Below are positions 17,858 to 24,739 of a stretch of 64,000 nt of DNA, piece after piece. The stretch lies in the NCBI RefSeq assembly GCF_033343995.1, contig NZ_CP137573.1, positions 4,559,001-4,623,000 of the forward strand, read 5' to 3'. Source of the DNA: Streptomyces sp. HUAS YS2. GTDB taxonomy: Bacteria > Actinomycetota > Actinomycetes > Streptomycetales > Streptomycetaceae. Every line of letters starts with the position of its first letter. Positions within the stretch are counted from its first letter, which is position 1. The notes below the pieces were generated by a model. The model made no database searches. It saw nothing but the letters and a program-made list of their open reading frames with translations, and was not told the DNA's origin. A program made the translations under genes and the position numbers.

Positions 17858-17937
17858 GGTGTTCCCTCCGGAAAGTCCTCGTAGACCCTCGAATAATCCC
17901 TGGTGGTCCAGACCACTCGGGTGGTAGATGTCGGCCC

Positions 17938-19197
17938 GTGACGGACAAGTACACGTACAAGTCTGAGGCCCCCGAGCACATTCCCCTGCCGGCCGGGCCG
18001 CCCCCGCTCTGGAACCGTAACTTCCGGCTGTTCTTCGTGGCCCGGGCCGTCGCCGTCCTCGGTGAGGGCATGGTCCCGGTCGGCCTCGCCGCCGGACTCC
18101 TCGGCGACGGCCGGCCGGACTCCTCCGTCGGCTACGCGCTCGGCGCGTGGATCGGCACCTTCGCCGCGCTCGTCCTCTTCGGCGGGGTGCTCGCGGACCG
18201 CTTCACCGCCCGCCGGATGATGATCATCGCGGACCTGCTGCGGCTGCCCGGCGCCGCCGTCCTCGCCGTCGCGTTCACCGTCGGCAGCCCGCCGCTGTGG
18301 TCCGTGTACGCGCTCTCCGCGCTCAGCGGTGTCGGCGCGGCGCTCTTCCAGCCCGGCGTCGCCTCGACGATCCCGCGCATCGCCTCCGACGTGCAGCGCG
18401 CCAACGCCGTGCTGCGGGTCGTCGAGTCGCTGATGACCATGGCCGGACCCGCCCTGGCGGGCCTGCTCCTCGCGTTCTCGGACGTCGGCACCGTCTTCGC
18501 GGTCAACGCCGCGACCTTCGGCGTCAGCGCCCTCTGCCTCGCCCTGATGCGCATCCCGGCCCTCGCCCACGACCGCATCGCGCGCGGCTCCATGCGGGCC
18601 GAACTGGCGATCGGCTGGCGCGAGTTCACGGCACGGAACTGGCTGTGGGGGGTCATCGCGATCTGGACCGTGTACGGCCTGACCGTCGCCGGCCCCATGA
18701 CGACCCTGACCGCGACCCTGGTGACCGGCGACCACGGCTCGTCCACGTACGGCGTGCTGATGGCCGTCAACGGGGCCGGCAACGCGGCCGGCGGCCTGCT
18801 CGCCCTGCGGCTGCGGCCGCGCCGCCCGCTGGCGGCGGGCGCGGTGGCCCTGCTCGGCCTGCCGGTGAACCTGTACCTGCTCGGGTCGGGCGCGTCCGTG
18901 GCACTGCTCGGCGCGGGCCAGTTCATCGCCGGCGCGGCGTTCGCGTTCTGGCTGGTCATGTGGTCGACCTCGGTCCAGACGCACGTGCCGCAGGAGGCCC
19001 TCAACCGCATGCACGCGTACGACGTGGCCGGATCGCTGCTGATGATGGCCGCGGGCCGGGCGCTCGCCGGGCCGGTCGCGGAGGCGGTGGGCGCGGAGCA
19101 CGTGCTGCTGGTGGGGGCGGGGATCGCGGTCCTTGTGGTGGGCGCGCTGCTGGTGGTCCGGCCGATCCGGACGCTGGGGCGGGCGCACGGGACCTGA
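17938..19197 (+). CDS. MFS transporter
   Basis: 419 aa, GTG start at 17938. Twelve-helix MFS protein of the enterobactin exporter/tetracycline-efflux-like subgroup: FVARAVAVLGEGMVPVGLA in TM1 and LADRFTARRMMIIADLLR as the loop 2-3 signature (~res 84-101). C-terminal half: MHAYDVAGSLLMMAAGRALAG-type helices. Divergent from the GlxA-type regulator, which probably controls it. The substrate is unknown. Confidence 0.92.
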   Translation: MTDKYTYKSEAPEHIPLPAGPPPLWNRNFRLFFVARAVAVLGEGMVPVGLAAGLLGDGRPDSSVGYALGAWIGTFAALVLFGGVLADRFTARRMMIIADLLRLPGAAVLAVAFTVGSPPLWSVYALSALSGVGAALFQPGVASTIPRIASDVQRANAVLRVVESLMTMAGPALAGLLLAFSDVGTVFAVNAATFGVSALCLALMRIPALAHDRIARGSMRAELAIGWREFTARNWLWGVIAIWTVYGLTVAGPMTTLTATLVTGDHGSSTYGVLMAVNGAGNAAGGLLALRLRPRRPLAAGAVALLGLPVNLYLLGSGASVALLGAGQFIAGAAFAFWLVMWSTSVQTHVPQEALNRMHAYDVAGSLLMMAAGRALAGPVAEAVGAEHVLLVGAGIAVLVVGALLVVRPIRTLGRAHGT

Positions 19198-19215
19198 GGG
19201 CGACGGCGGCGGTCG

Positions 19216-19265
19216 CCCGATCCGTGGCCCGACCCCCATGGCCCGATCCATGGCCCGATCCGTGC
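19216..19265. repeat. Short tandem repeats CCCGATCCRTGG
   Basis: Four successive copies of a 12-14-bp unit (CCCGATCCGTGG, CCCGACCCCCATGG, CCCGATCCATGG, CCCGATCCGTGC) between the two MFS genes. A further palindrome, CGTGTACACG at 19300-19309, lies 14 bp before the next start and could be an operator. Confidence 0.75.
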
Positions 19266-19322
19266 GAAAGCTGGCAGTCGGGCCAATGGTCGGCGGGACC
19301 GTGTACACGCCATGCTCTTGGC

Positions 19323-20624
19323 GTGGCACAGACAACCGAGACCCCCGCCGAGACCCGTCCCCCCGTCCGCACCCCACGCGTCCACCGCGCCTGGTTCGTC
19401 GCGACGGTCGCCTTCGTCACGATCATCGGCGCGGCCGCCTTCCGCTCCCTGCCCGGCCTCCTGATCGACCCGCTGAACGAGGACTTCGGCTGGTCGCGCG
19501 GTCTCATCGGACTCGCCGTCTCCATCAACCTCGCGCTGTACGGGCTCACCGCGCCGTTCGCCGCCGCGCTGATGGACAAGTACGGCATCCGGAAGGTCGT
19601 CGCCGCCGCGCTCACGATCATCGCCCTCGGCTCCGGCCTCACCGTGTGGATGACGGCCCCCTGGCAGTTGCTGCTCTGCTGGGGCCTGCTCGTCGGCCTC
19701 GGCACCGGCTCGATGGCGCTCGCCTTCGCCGCGACCGTCACCAACCGCTGGTTCACCGAACGCCGCGGCCTGGTCACCGGCATCCTGACCGCCGCCTCGG
19801 CCTCCGGTCAGCTGATCTTCCTGCCGACGCTGGCGTGGATCGTGGACGAGTACCGCTGGCGTCCCGCCGCCGTCACCGTCGCGCTCGCCGCGCTCCTCGT
19901 CGTCCCGTTCGTCTGGCTGCTGCTGCGCGACCACCCGGCGGACGTCGGCCTCGCCCCGTACGGCGCGAAGGAGTTCGTCCCGAAGCCGCCGCCGGTGCCG
20001 GGCGCCGCCCGGCGTACGGTCACGGTCCTGTTCAAGGCCGCCAGGACCGGCCCGTTCTGGCTGCTCGCCGGCACCTTCGCGATCTGCGGCGCCTCGACCA
20101 ACGGCCTCGTCCAGACCCACTTCGTGCCCGCCGCGCACGACCACGGCATGCCCATCACGGCGGCGGCCTCGCTGCTCGCGGTGATCGGCGTCTTCGACGT
20201 CGTCGGCACGATCGCGTCGGGCTGGTTCACCGACCGCTTCGACGCCCGCCGGCTGCTCGCCGTGTACTACGCGCTGCGCGGCGTCTCGCTGCTCTTCCTG
20301 CCGATGCTGCTCGCCCCGTCCGTGCACCCGCCGATGGTCTTCTTCATCGTGTTCTACGGCCTGGACTGGGTGGCCACCGTCCCGCCGACCATCGCCCTGT
20401 GCCGCGAGCACTACGGCGAGGACAGCGCGATCGTCTTCGGCTGGGTCCTCGCCTCCCACCAGGTCGGCGCGGCGGTCGTAGCCTTCGCCGGCGGCGTGGC
20501 CCGCGACCTCACCGGCTCGTACGACGTGGTCTGGTACGCCTCCGGCGCGCTGTGCGCGGCGGCGGCCCTGATGGCCCTGGTGATCCGGCGGCGGGGGACG
20601 GCTCCGGCGCCCGCGGTCGCGTAG
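19323..20624 (+). CDS. MFS transporter (OFA/nitrate-permease-like subgroup)
   Basis: 433 aa, GTG at 19323. Twelve transmembrane helices: FVATVAFVTIIGAAAFRSLP in TM1, loop 2-3 MDKYGIRKVVAAAL, loop 8-9 GWFTDRFDARRLLAVYYALR, helix pair FIVFYGLDWVATVPPTIALC near the C terminus. This layout fits the monocarboxylate/oxalate-formate antiporter-like group. It probably moves an organic acid or related metabolite, but no substrate can be assigned. It ends 18 bp before a strong hairpin. Confidence 0.9.
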   Translation: MAQTTETPAETRPPVRTPRVHRAWFVATVAFVTIIGAAAFRSLPGLLIDPLNEDFGWSRGLIGLAVSINLALYGLTAPFAAALMDKYGIRKVVAAALTIIALGSGLTVWMTAPWQLLLCWGLLVGLGTGSMALAFAATVTNRWFTERRGLVTGILTAASASGQLIFLPTLAWIVDEYRWRPAAVTVALAALLVVPFVWLLLRDHPADVGLAPYGAKEFVPKPPPVPGAARRTVTVLFKAARTGPFWLLAGTFAICGASTNGLVQTHFVPAAHDHGMPITAAASLLAVIGVFDVVGTIASGWFTDRFDARRLLAVYYALRGVSLLFLPMLLAPSVHPPMVFFIVFYGLDWVATVPPTIALCREHYGEDSAIVFGWVLASHQVGAAVVAFAGGVARDLTGSYDVVWYASGALCAAAALMALVIRRRGTAPAPAVA

Positions 20625-20642
20625 GGGCCCCGGTGTGCGCGA

Positions 20643-20679
20643 CCCCTCCCGCAGGGTGCATGATGCCCTGCGGGAGGGG
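20643..20679. terminator. Strong hairpin: terminator of the MFS gene or SD-masking element
   Basis: Perfect 14-bp stem, CCCCTCCCGCAGGG with CCCTGCGGGAGGGG, and a 9-nt loop. It ends 6 bp before the ATG at 20686. Its 3' arm contains the only Shine-Dalgarno-like sequence (GGGAGGGG, 20672-20679) for that gene. No U-run follows. Confidence 0.75.
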
Positions 20680-20685
20680 ATTTGA

Positions 20686-21576
20686 ATGCGTTCAGAAATG
20701 CGGCTGATCCGGGCACGGGAGCGGTACGGCGCCCTGCTGACGGCGTCGATCACGGTGCTGATCCTGGAGGCGGTGCTCGGCGGGATCGCGCTGACGGTGT
20801 GGACCTGGACGCAGGTGAGCCCGGATCTGCCGTACAACGCGATGAATTACGTCTTCTGGGCCGTGATGGCGGTGGTCCTCGCGGTGGTCGGGGTGGTCGC
20901 GATCGCGGTGGCGTCGGTCGGACTGGTGATCCCGTTGGCGCAGGTGGCCGGGTGGCTCGGCCGGGCCTGGTGGTGGATCCCGGTGGTCGCGGCCTCGGTG
21001 TCGCTGGCGCCGGTGTTCGGCTGGGCGCTGGCGCACCACGCGGGCTTCCGGGGGGCGCTCGGGATGTGGCTGGCGGCAGCGGCGGGGTGGGCGGTCCCGG
21101 CGCTGGTCGTACGGCGGCTGTTGTTGCCGGACCGGCCGCGGATCGGCGGCGGCGCGATGTTCGGGTGGCTGGCTCTGTACGGGACGCTCGCGGTCGTGAC
21201 CGCCGTCGCGCTGGCGGGCATCGGCCGGTGGGCCGGGATCGGGTACGAGCCGCCGCGGATGAGCGTGGAGCGCCTCGCCGGCACGTGGACGGACGGCGAG
21301 GGCGGCACGCTGGTCCTCGGGAAGGACGGCCGGGCGACGGCGACCGGCCTGAACATGTACGACTTCGAGGGGACGAAGGAGGAGTGCTCGGGCGCGGGGA
21401 GTTGGTCGTACCAACCGGGTGGGGGCGCCTGGGACCAGGGGGTCGGGGTGACGGTGGAGGGCTGCGAGAGCGGGTTCTCGTGGGAGTTCTACGGCACGGA
21501 GGAACAACCGAGGCTCTTCTCCTACATCGGTGACCCCGACTCCTGGGACACGTACGAGCTCGAACGCCGCGGCTAG
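20686..21576 (+). CDS. Membrane protein of unknown function with C-terminal soluble domain
   Basis: 296 aa, ATG at 20686. Residues ~15-185 hold five or six transmembrane helices (LLTASITVLILEAVLGGIAL; VFWAVMAVVLAVVGVVAIAV; WWWIPVVAASVSLAPVFGW and others). Residues ~200-296 are a soluble extracytoplasmic beta-rich domain (ERLAGTWTDGEGGTLVLGKD; ATGLNMYDFEGT), resembling small calycin-like domains seen in Streptomyces membrane proteins. Function unknown. The stop overlaps the convergent gene at 21573 by 4 bp (CTAG). Its ribosome-binding site lies in the hairpin at 20643. Confidence 0.85.
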   Translation: MRSEMRLIRARERYGALLTASITVLILEAVLGGIALTVWTWTQVSPDLPYNAMNYVFWAVMAVVLAVVGVVAIAVASVGLVIPLAQVAGWLGRAWWWIPVVAASVSLAPVFGWALAHHAGFRGALGMWLAAAAGWAVPALVVRRLLLPDRPRIGGGAMFGWLALYGTLAVVTAVALAGIGRWAGIGYEPPRMSVERLAGTWTDGEGGTLVLGKDGRATATGLNMYDFEGTKEECSGAGSWSYQPGGGAWDQGVGVTVEGCESGFSWEFYGTEEQPRLFSYIGDPDSWDTYELERRG

Positions 21577-22586
21577 GGAGCCTCACCCGCGCGCTCGGCC
21601 GCGGCCGTCGTCAGCACCGCGGACGCGCCGGTGACGGTCCCGGCCGGGCCGGCGTCCGTCGACTCGACGAGGACGGTGCGCTCCCCGAGGTACGCGTACG
21701 TGGTCCGGTCGAAGATCCACTGGGTCTGCTGCCCGTGCACGGTACGGGCGACGGTGACGCCCTCCCGGCCCGCCGCGTCCTCAGCGGTCCCGGCCACCGT
21801 CACCCCGGGGATCTTCGCCGCCGCCCGGTAGAGCGCGGCGGACACCTGCGGCGGGGCCCAGGTCTCGGCGAGCAGCTCGCCGATCGCGGTGAACGCGCGC
21901 TGGTCCGGGTCCTGGCCCTGGCCGCGGGTCTCCTTGCGGATCAGGGCGAGCAGGGCGTCCGGGTCGGTGGGCAGCGAGGAGACGTACACGTGGGTCGGGT
22001 TCGTGACGGACGCGTCGCCGGAACCCATGGTGACGACCGTGGAGTCGGCGTCGCCCTCCTGCCTGACGAGGCCGGGACGGCTGCCGTCGGCGGAGAGCCA
22101 GACCTGACGGGTGCGGACCGGGGACAGGGTCGCCGGGCCGCCGCCGGCGCTCTGACCGGCGTACGCGACCTTGCTCTCGACGTACAGGAACTGGTCGGCC
22201 CGGACGGCCGGCGGTGTCGCGGAGGCGGCGGCGAGGGCGATGCGGTCGAGCAGCCGGGTCGCCTCGGGAGCGGCGGCTTCATGCACGCCGCCGCCTTTCC
22301 GGGGGGCGGTGCCGGTGTCGGTCTCGCCGAGGTCCAGGGCGATCACACCCCCGACGGCGAGGGCGCAGGCGACCGCCGGCGCGGCGAAGCGCACGAGGAG
22401 GGGACGGGCGCGGCGGGCGGGGGCGGGCCGCGCGGCCTGGTGGAGCAGCGCCTGCTTCAGCAGCGGGGCGCGGTCGCGGGGCAGGCCGGGGACGGCCGGC
22501 GGGGGCAGCAGATCGGTGAGCGCGATCCGGTCGGCCTCGTCGGAGGGGCGGCGCTGCGGGGTACGGCTGCTCGGGGCGGCGGTCAT
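21573..22586 (-). CDS. CU044_5270-family membrane-anchored protein, probable ECF sigma partner
   Basis: 337 aa; ATG at 22586 shares ATGA with the sigma gene upstream. Cytosolic N-terminal ~60 residues (ALTDLLPPPAVPGLP, then basic KQALLHQAARPAPARRARP), one transmembrane helix (FAAPAVACALAVGGVIALDL, ~res 67-86) and a ~240-residue outside domain (DQFLYVESKVAYAGQ; TRQVWLSADGSRPGLV; WIFDRTTYAYLGERTVLV). This layout and its position behind an ECF sigma gene match the CU044_5270 family, which is often an anti-sigma-like partner. It lacks a zf-HC2 motif. Convergent 4-bp overlap at its 3' end. Confidence 0.88.
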   Translation of the reverse strand: MTAAPSSRTPQRRPSDEADRIALTDLLPPPAVPGLPRDRAPLLKQALLHQAARPAPARRARPLLVRFAAPAVACALAVGGVIALDLGETDTGTAPRKGGGVHEAAAPEATRLLDRIALAAASATPPAVRADQFLYVESKVAYAGQSAGGGPATLSPVRTRQVWLSADGSRPGLVRQEGDADSTVVTMGSGDASVTNPTHVYVSSLPTDPDALLALIRKETRGQGQDPDQRAFTAIGELLAETWAPPQVSAALYRAAAKIPGVTVAGTAEDAAGREGVTVARTVHGQQTQWIFDRTTYAYLGERTVLVESTDAGPAGTVTGASAVLTTAAAERAGEAP

Positions 22587-23254
22587 CGGTGGTTCTCCTG
22601 GGGCAGCGACCGGGGCGACCCGGCAGGGGCGGGGGAGGGGGAGGGAGAGACGGCGACGCGCGGGGGGTCGGCCGGGCGGGGCGCCCGTTGCGTCTGTTGC
22701 GTCCGTTGCGTCCGGGGCGTTCGGCGCTGCTCGCCGGCGGCGAGTTCGCGCAGCCGGGTACGGGCGCGGGACAGCCGGGAGCGGACGGTGCCGACCGGGA
22801 CGCCGAGTGCCTCGGCCGCCGCGGCGTAGTCCAGGCCCGCCCAGACCACCAGCATGAAGACCTCGCGGTCGCGCCGCCGCAGGCGGGCCAGCGCGGCGTG
22901 CGCGGCGCGCAGTTGCTCGCTGTCGGCGAGCTGCGCGACGACGTCGTCGGAGAAGTCCGGCACCGAGCCGCGCTCGGGGATCCGGGCCAGCGCGATGTCG
23001 CGGAGCCGGCGGGAGCGGGCGCCGCGGCGCATGACGTTGGTGGCGATGCCGAGCAGCCAGGGCCGTAGCCCGTCGCCCTCGGGCCGCAGCTTCTCCCGGC
23101 CGCGCCAGGCCTCCAGGAAGGTCGCCGAGACGACGTCCTCGGCCTCCGCCCAATTGCCCGTGACGCGCAGGGCATAGCGGTAGAGCACGTCGGCGTGCTC
23201 GTCGTACAGCTCCGCCAGGGCGTCGGGATCGCCGCGGCGGAATCGGTTCCTCAT
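22583..23254 (-). CDS. ECF sigma factor (SigE-like group)
   Basis: 223 aa from ATG 23254, chosen for GGAAG five bases upstream; a GTG at 23314 would add 20 residues. Region 2: ALAELYDEHADVLYRYALRV and NWAEAEDVVSATFLEAWRG (~res 10-55). Region 4: RDREVFMLVVWAGLDYAAAA and GVPVGTVRSRLSRARTRL (~res 110-155). The C terminus carries a low-complexity RTQRTQQTQR/Pro-Ser tail (~res 175-223) beyond the normal family end. Coupled by ATGA to the CU044_5270 gene, which probably controls it. Confidence 0.92.
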   Translation of the reverse strand: MRNRFRRGDPDALAELYDEHADVLYRYALRVTGNWAEAEDVVSATFLEAWRGREKLRPEGDGLRPWLLGIATNVMRRGARSRRLRDIALARIPERGSVPDFSDDVVAQLADSEQLRAAHAALARLRRRDREVFMLVVWAGLDYAAAAEALGVPVGTVRSRLSRARTRLRELAAGEQRRTPRTQRTQQTQRAPRPADPPRVAVSPSPSPAPAGSPRSLPQENHR

Positions 23255-23350
23255 GTTTGCTTCCACACTCTGCACTGCCGCGGGCGTTGCGCGGGTTCCG
23301 GTGACCTGCGTCACGCCGCCGGGGCGGAGGTGGTGGAGAAGCGGAGGCGG

Positions 23351-23947
23351 TTACGCGGTGAAGCGGCCGAAGCGGCCGCGGTGGAACAGCAGCGGCGCGC
23401 CGTCGTCCTCCGCGCCCAGGGCCTCGACCGCGCCGACGACGATCAGGTGGTCGCCCCCGGTGTGGACGGTGCGGATCGTGCAGTCGATCCAGGCCGGGAC
23501 CCCGGCGAGCCGGGGCGCGCCGGTCACCGGGGCGGGGGCGTGCGCGACACCGGCGAACTTGTCGGCGCCGCTCACCGCGAAGCCCCGGCACAGCTCGCCC
23601 TGGTCGGCGCCCAGCACGTTCACGCAGAACGCCCCGGCACGCGCGATCCGCGGCCAGGTCGTCGACGTGCGGGCCACCATGAACGCGACGAGCGGCGGGT
23701 CCAGGGAGAGCGAGGCGAACGACTGGCAGGCGAAGCCGGCCGGTCCGTCCTCGTCCAGGGCCGTGACGATCGTGACCCCGCTCGCGAAGTGTCCGAGGAC
23801 GCGGCGGAACTCGGCGGGATCGACGGGCGCACGCTCGTCCTCCCGTACGGCCCGCAGTTCCGGGCGCGGCAGCGTCTCGACGCCCGTCGGGGCGCCGACC
23901 GACCGGAGGTATCGGACGGCGGTGGCCGCCATCCCAGCGTGTCCCAT
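23351..23947 (-). CDS. Flavin reductase (flavin_reduct family, HsaB-like)
   Basis: 198 aa from ATG 23947 with GGTGG just upstream; GTG 23950 is an alternative. Residues ~45-198 form the flavin reductase-like split barrel: FRRVLGHFASGVTIVTALD, GFACQSFASLSLDPPLVAFM, FCVNVLGADQGELCRGFA, DCTIRTVHTGGDHLIVVG. These enzymes supply FMNH2/FADH2 to two-component monooxygenases, as HsaB does in steroid ring cleavage. No monooxygenase large subunit is adjacent; the luciferase-like proteins at 60912 and 62728 are more likely F420 enzymes. A perfect regulon box lies 17 bp upstream. Confidence 0.93.
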   Translation of the reverse strand: MGHAGMAATAVRYLRSVGAPTGVETLPRPELRAVREDERAPVDPAEFRRVLGHFASGVTIVTALDEDGPAGFACQSFASLSLDPPLVAFMVARTSTTWPRIARAGAFCVNVLGADQGELCRGFAVSGADKFAGVAHAPAPVTGAPRLAGVPAWIDCTIRTVHTGGDHLIVVGAVEALGAEDDGAPLLFHRGRFGRFTA

Positions 23948-23963
23948 CACACCACCATTGAAA

Positions 23964-23978
23964 CTGACGGGTCATCAG
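23964..23978. promoter_or_regulatory. Operator box, flavin reductase/trpF gap
   Basis: CTGACGGGTCATCAG, identical to the box at 4562. It is 17 bp upstream of the flavin reductase start and 59 bp upstream of the divergent trpF ATG, so it could affect both. Confidence 0.85.
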
Positions 23979-24036
23979 ATGGGAACCCCCGCGGACCCTC
24001 CGGAAGCGCCGTACCCGCCTGCGTAGAGTGGCCCGC

Positions 24037-24645
24037 ATGTTCGTCAAAGTCTGCGGTCTGCGCACCGAGCCCGACGTCGACACCGCCGTCGAGGCCGGCG
24101 CCGACGCCATCGGTTTCGTCTTCGCCGAGAGCCCGCGCCGCATCGACGCCGACACCGCCCGCCGGCTCGCCGCGCGCGTGCCGGACGGGATCCTGACCGT
24201 CGGCGTCTTCCGCGACCAGCCGCTGGACGATGTACGGGACCTGGTCGAGGCGACCGGTGTGCGCGCCGTCCAGCTGCACGGCCACGAGGACCTCGGCTAC
24301 TTCGACGCCGTGCGCGCCTTCCTGCCCACCGGCCGGACCCTGATCCGCGCCGCGTCCGTACGTGACGAGGCCCCGCCCCACGGCGAGCGCGGCGAGGACG
24401 TCCTGCTCCTCGACGCGCCGGTCCCCGGCGCCGGCGAGACCTGGGACCTCACCGGAAAGCGGCTCCCGGGCCCCGACGTCCGCTGGCTCCTCGCCGGCGG
24501 ACTCACGCCGGCGAACGTCGGCGCGGCGATCCGGGCCGCCCGCCCCTGGGGCGTCGACGTCTCCAGCGGCATCGAGGCGAGCCGCGGCGTGAAGGACCCG
24601 GCACTGATCCGCGCCTTCCTGGCGGCGGCCCGCGCGGAGGCGTGA
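24037..24645 (+). CDS. trpF: Phosphoribosylanthranilate isomerase
   Basis: 202 aa from ATG 24037 (GTG 24028 adds three residues). TIM-barrel TrpF: VKVCGLRTEPDVDTAVEAG with catalytic Cys7 at the N terminus, DAIGFVFAESPRRI, VGVFRDQ, AVQLHGHED, and the phosphate loop LLAGGLTPANV with GVDVSSGIE at the C-terminal end (~res 150-185). It converts N-(5-phosphoribosyl)anthranilate to CdRP in tryptophan synthesis. Streptomyces usually rely on bifunctional PriA for this step, so a separate trpF is notable. No other trp gene is nearby. It shares its upstream gap with a regulon box. Confidence 0.93.
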   Translation: MFVKVCGLRTEPDVDTAVEAGADAIGFVFAESPRRIDADTARRLAARVPDGILTVGVFRDQPLDDVRDLVEATGVRAVQLHGHEDLGYFDAVRAFLPTGRTLIRAASVRDEAPPHGERGEDVLLLDAPVPGAGETWDLTGKRLPGPDVRWLLAGGLTPANVGAAIRAARPWGVDVSSGIEASRGVKDPALIRAFLAAARAEA

Positions 24646-24674
24646 GCCGCGCGGAGGCGTGAGCCGCGCGGAGG
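24632..24674. repeat. 17-bp tandem repeat over the trpF stop
   Basis: GCGCGGAGGCGTGAGCC begins at 24632 and 24649, with a partial third copy from 24666. The first copy contains the trpF stop codon (TGA 24643-24645). Looks like a local slippage duplication. Confidence 0.8.
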
Positions 24675-24739
24675 AGTAGGGGTGGCGGGGCTTTCGTGAA
24701 TCTCCCGTCTGCACTGGAGAGTTGGACTATCTTTCCCGT

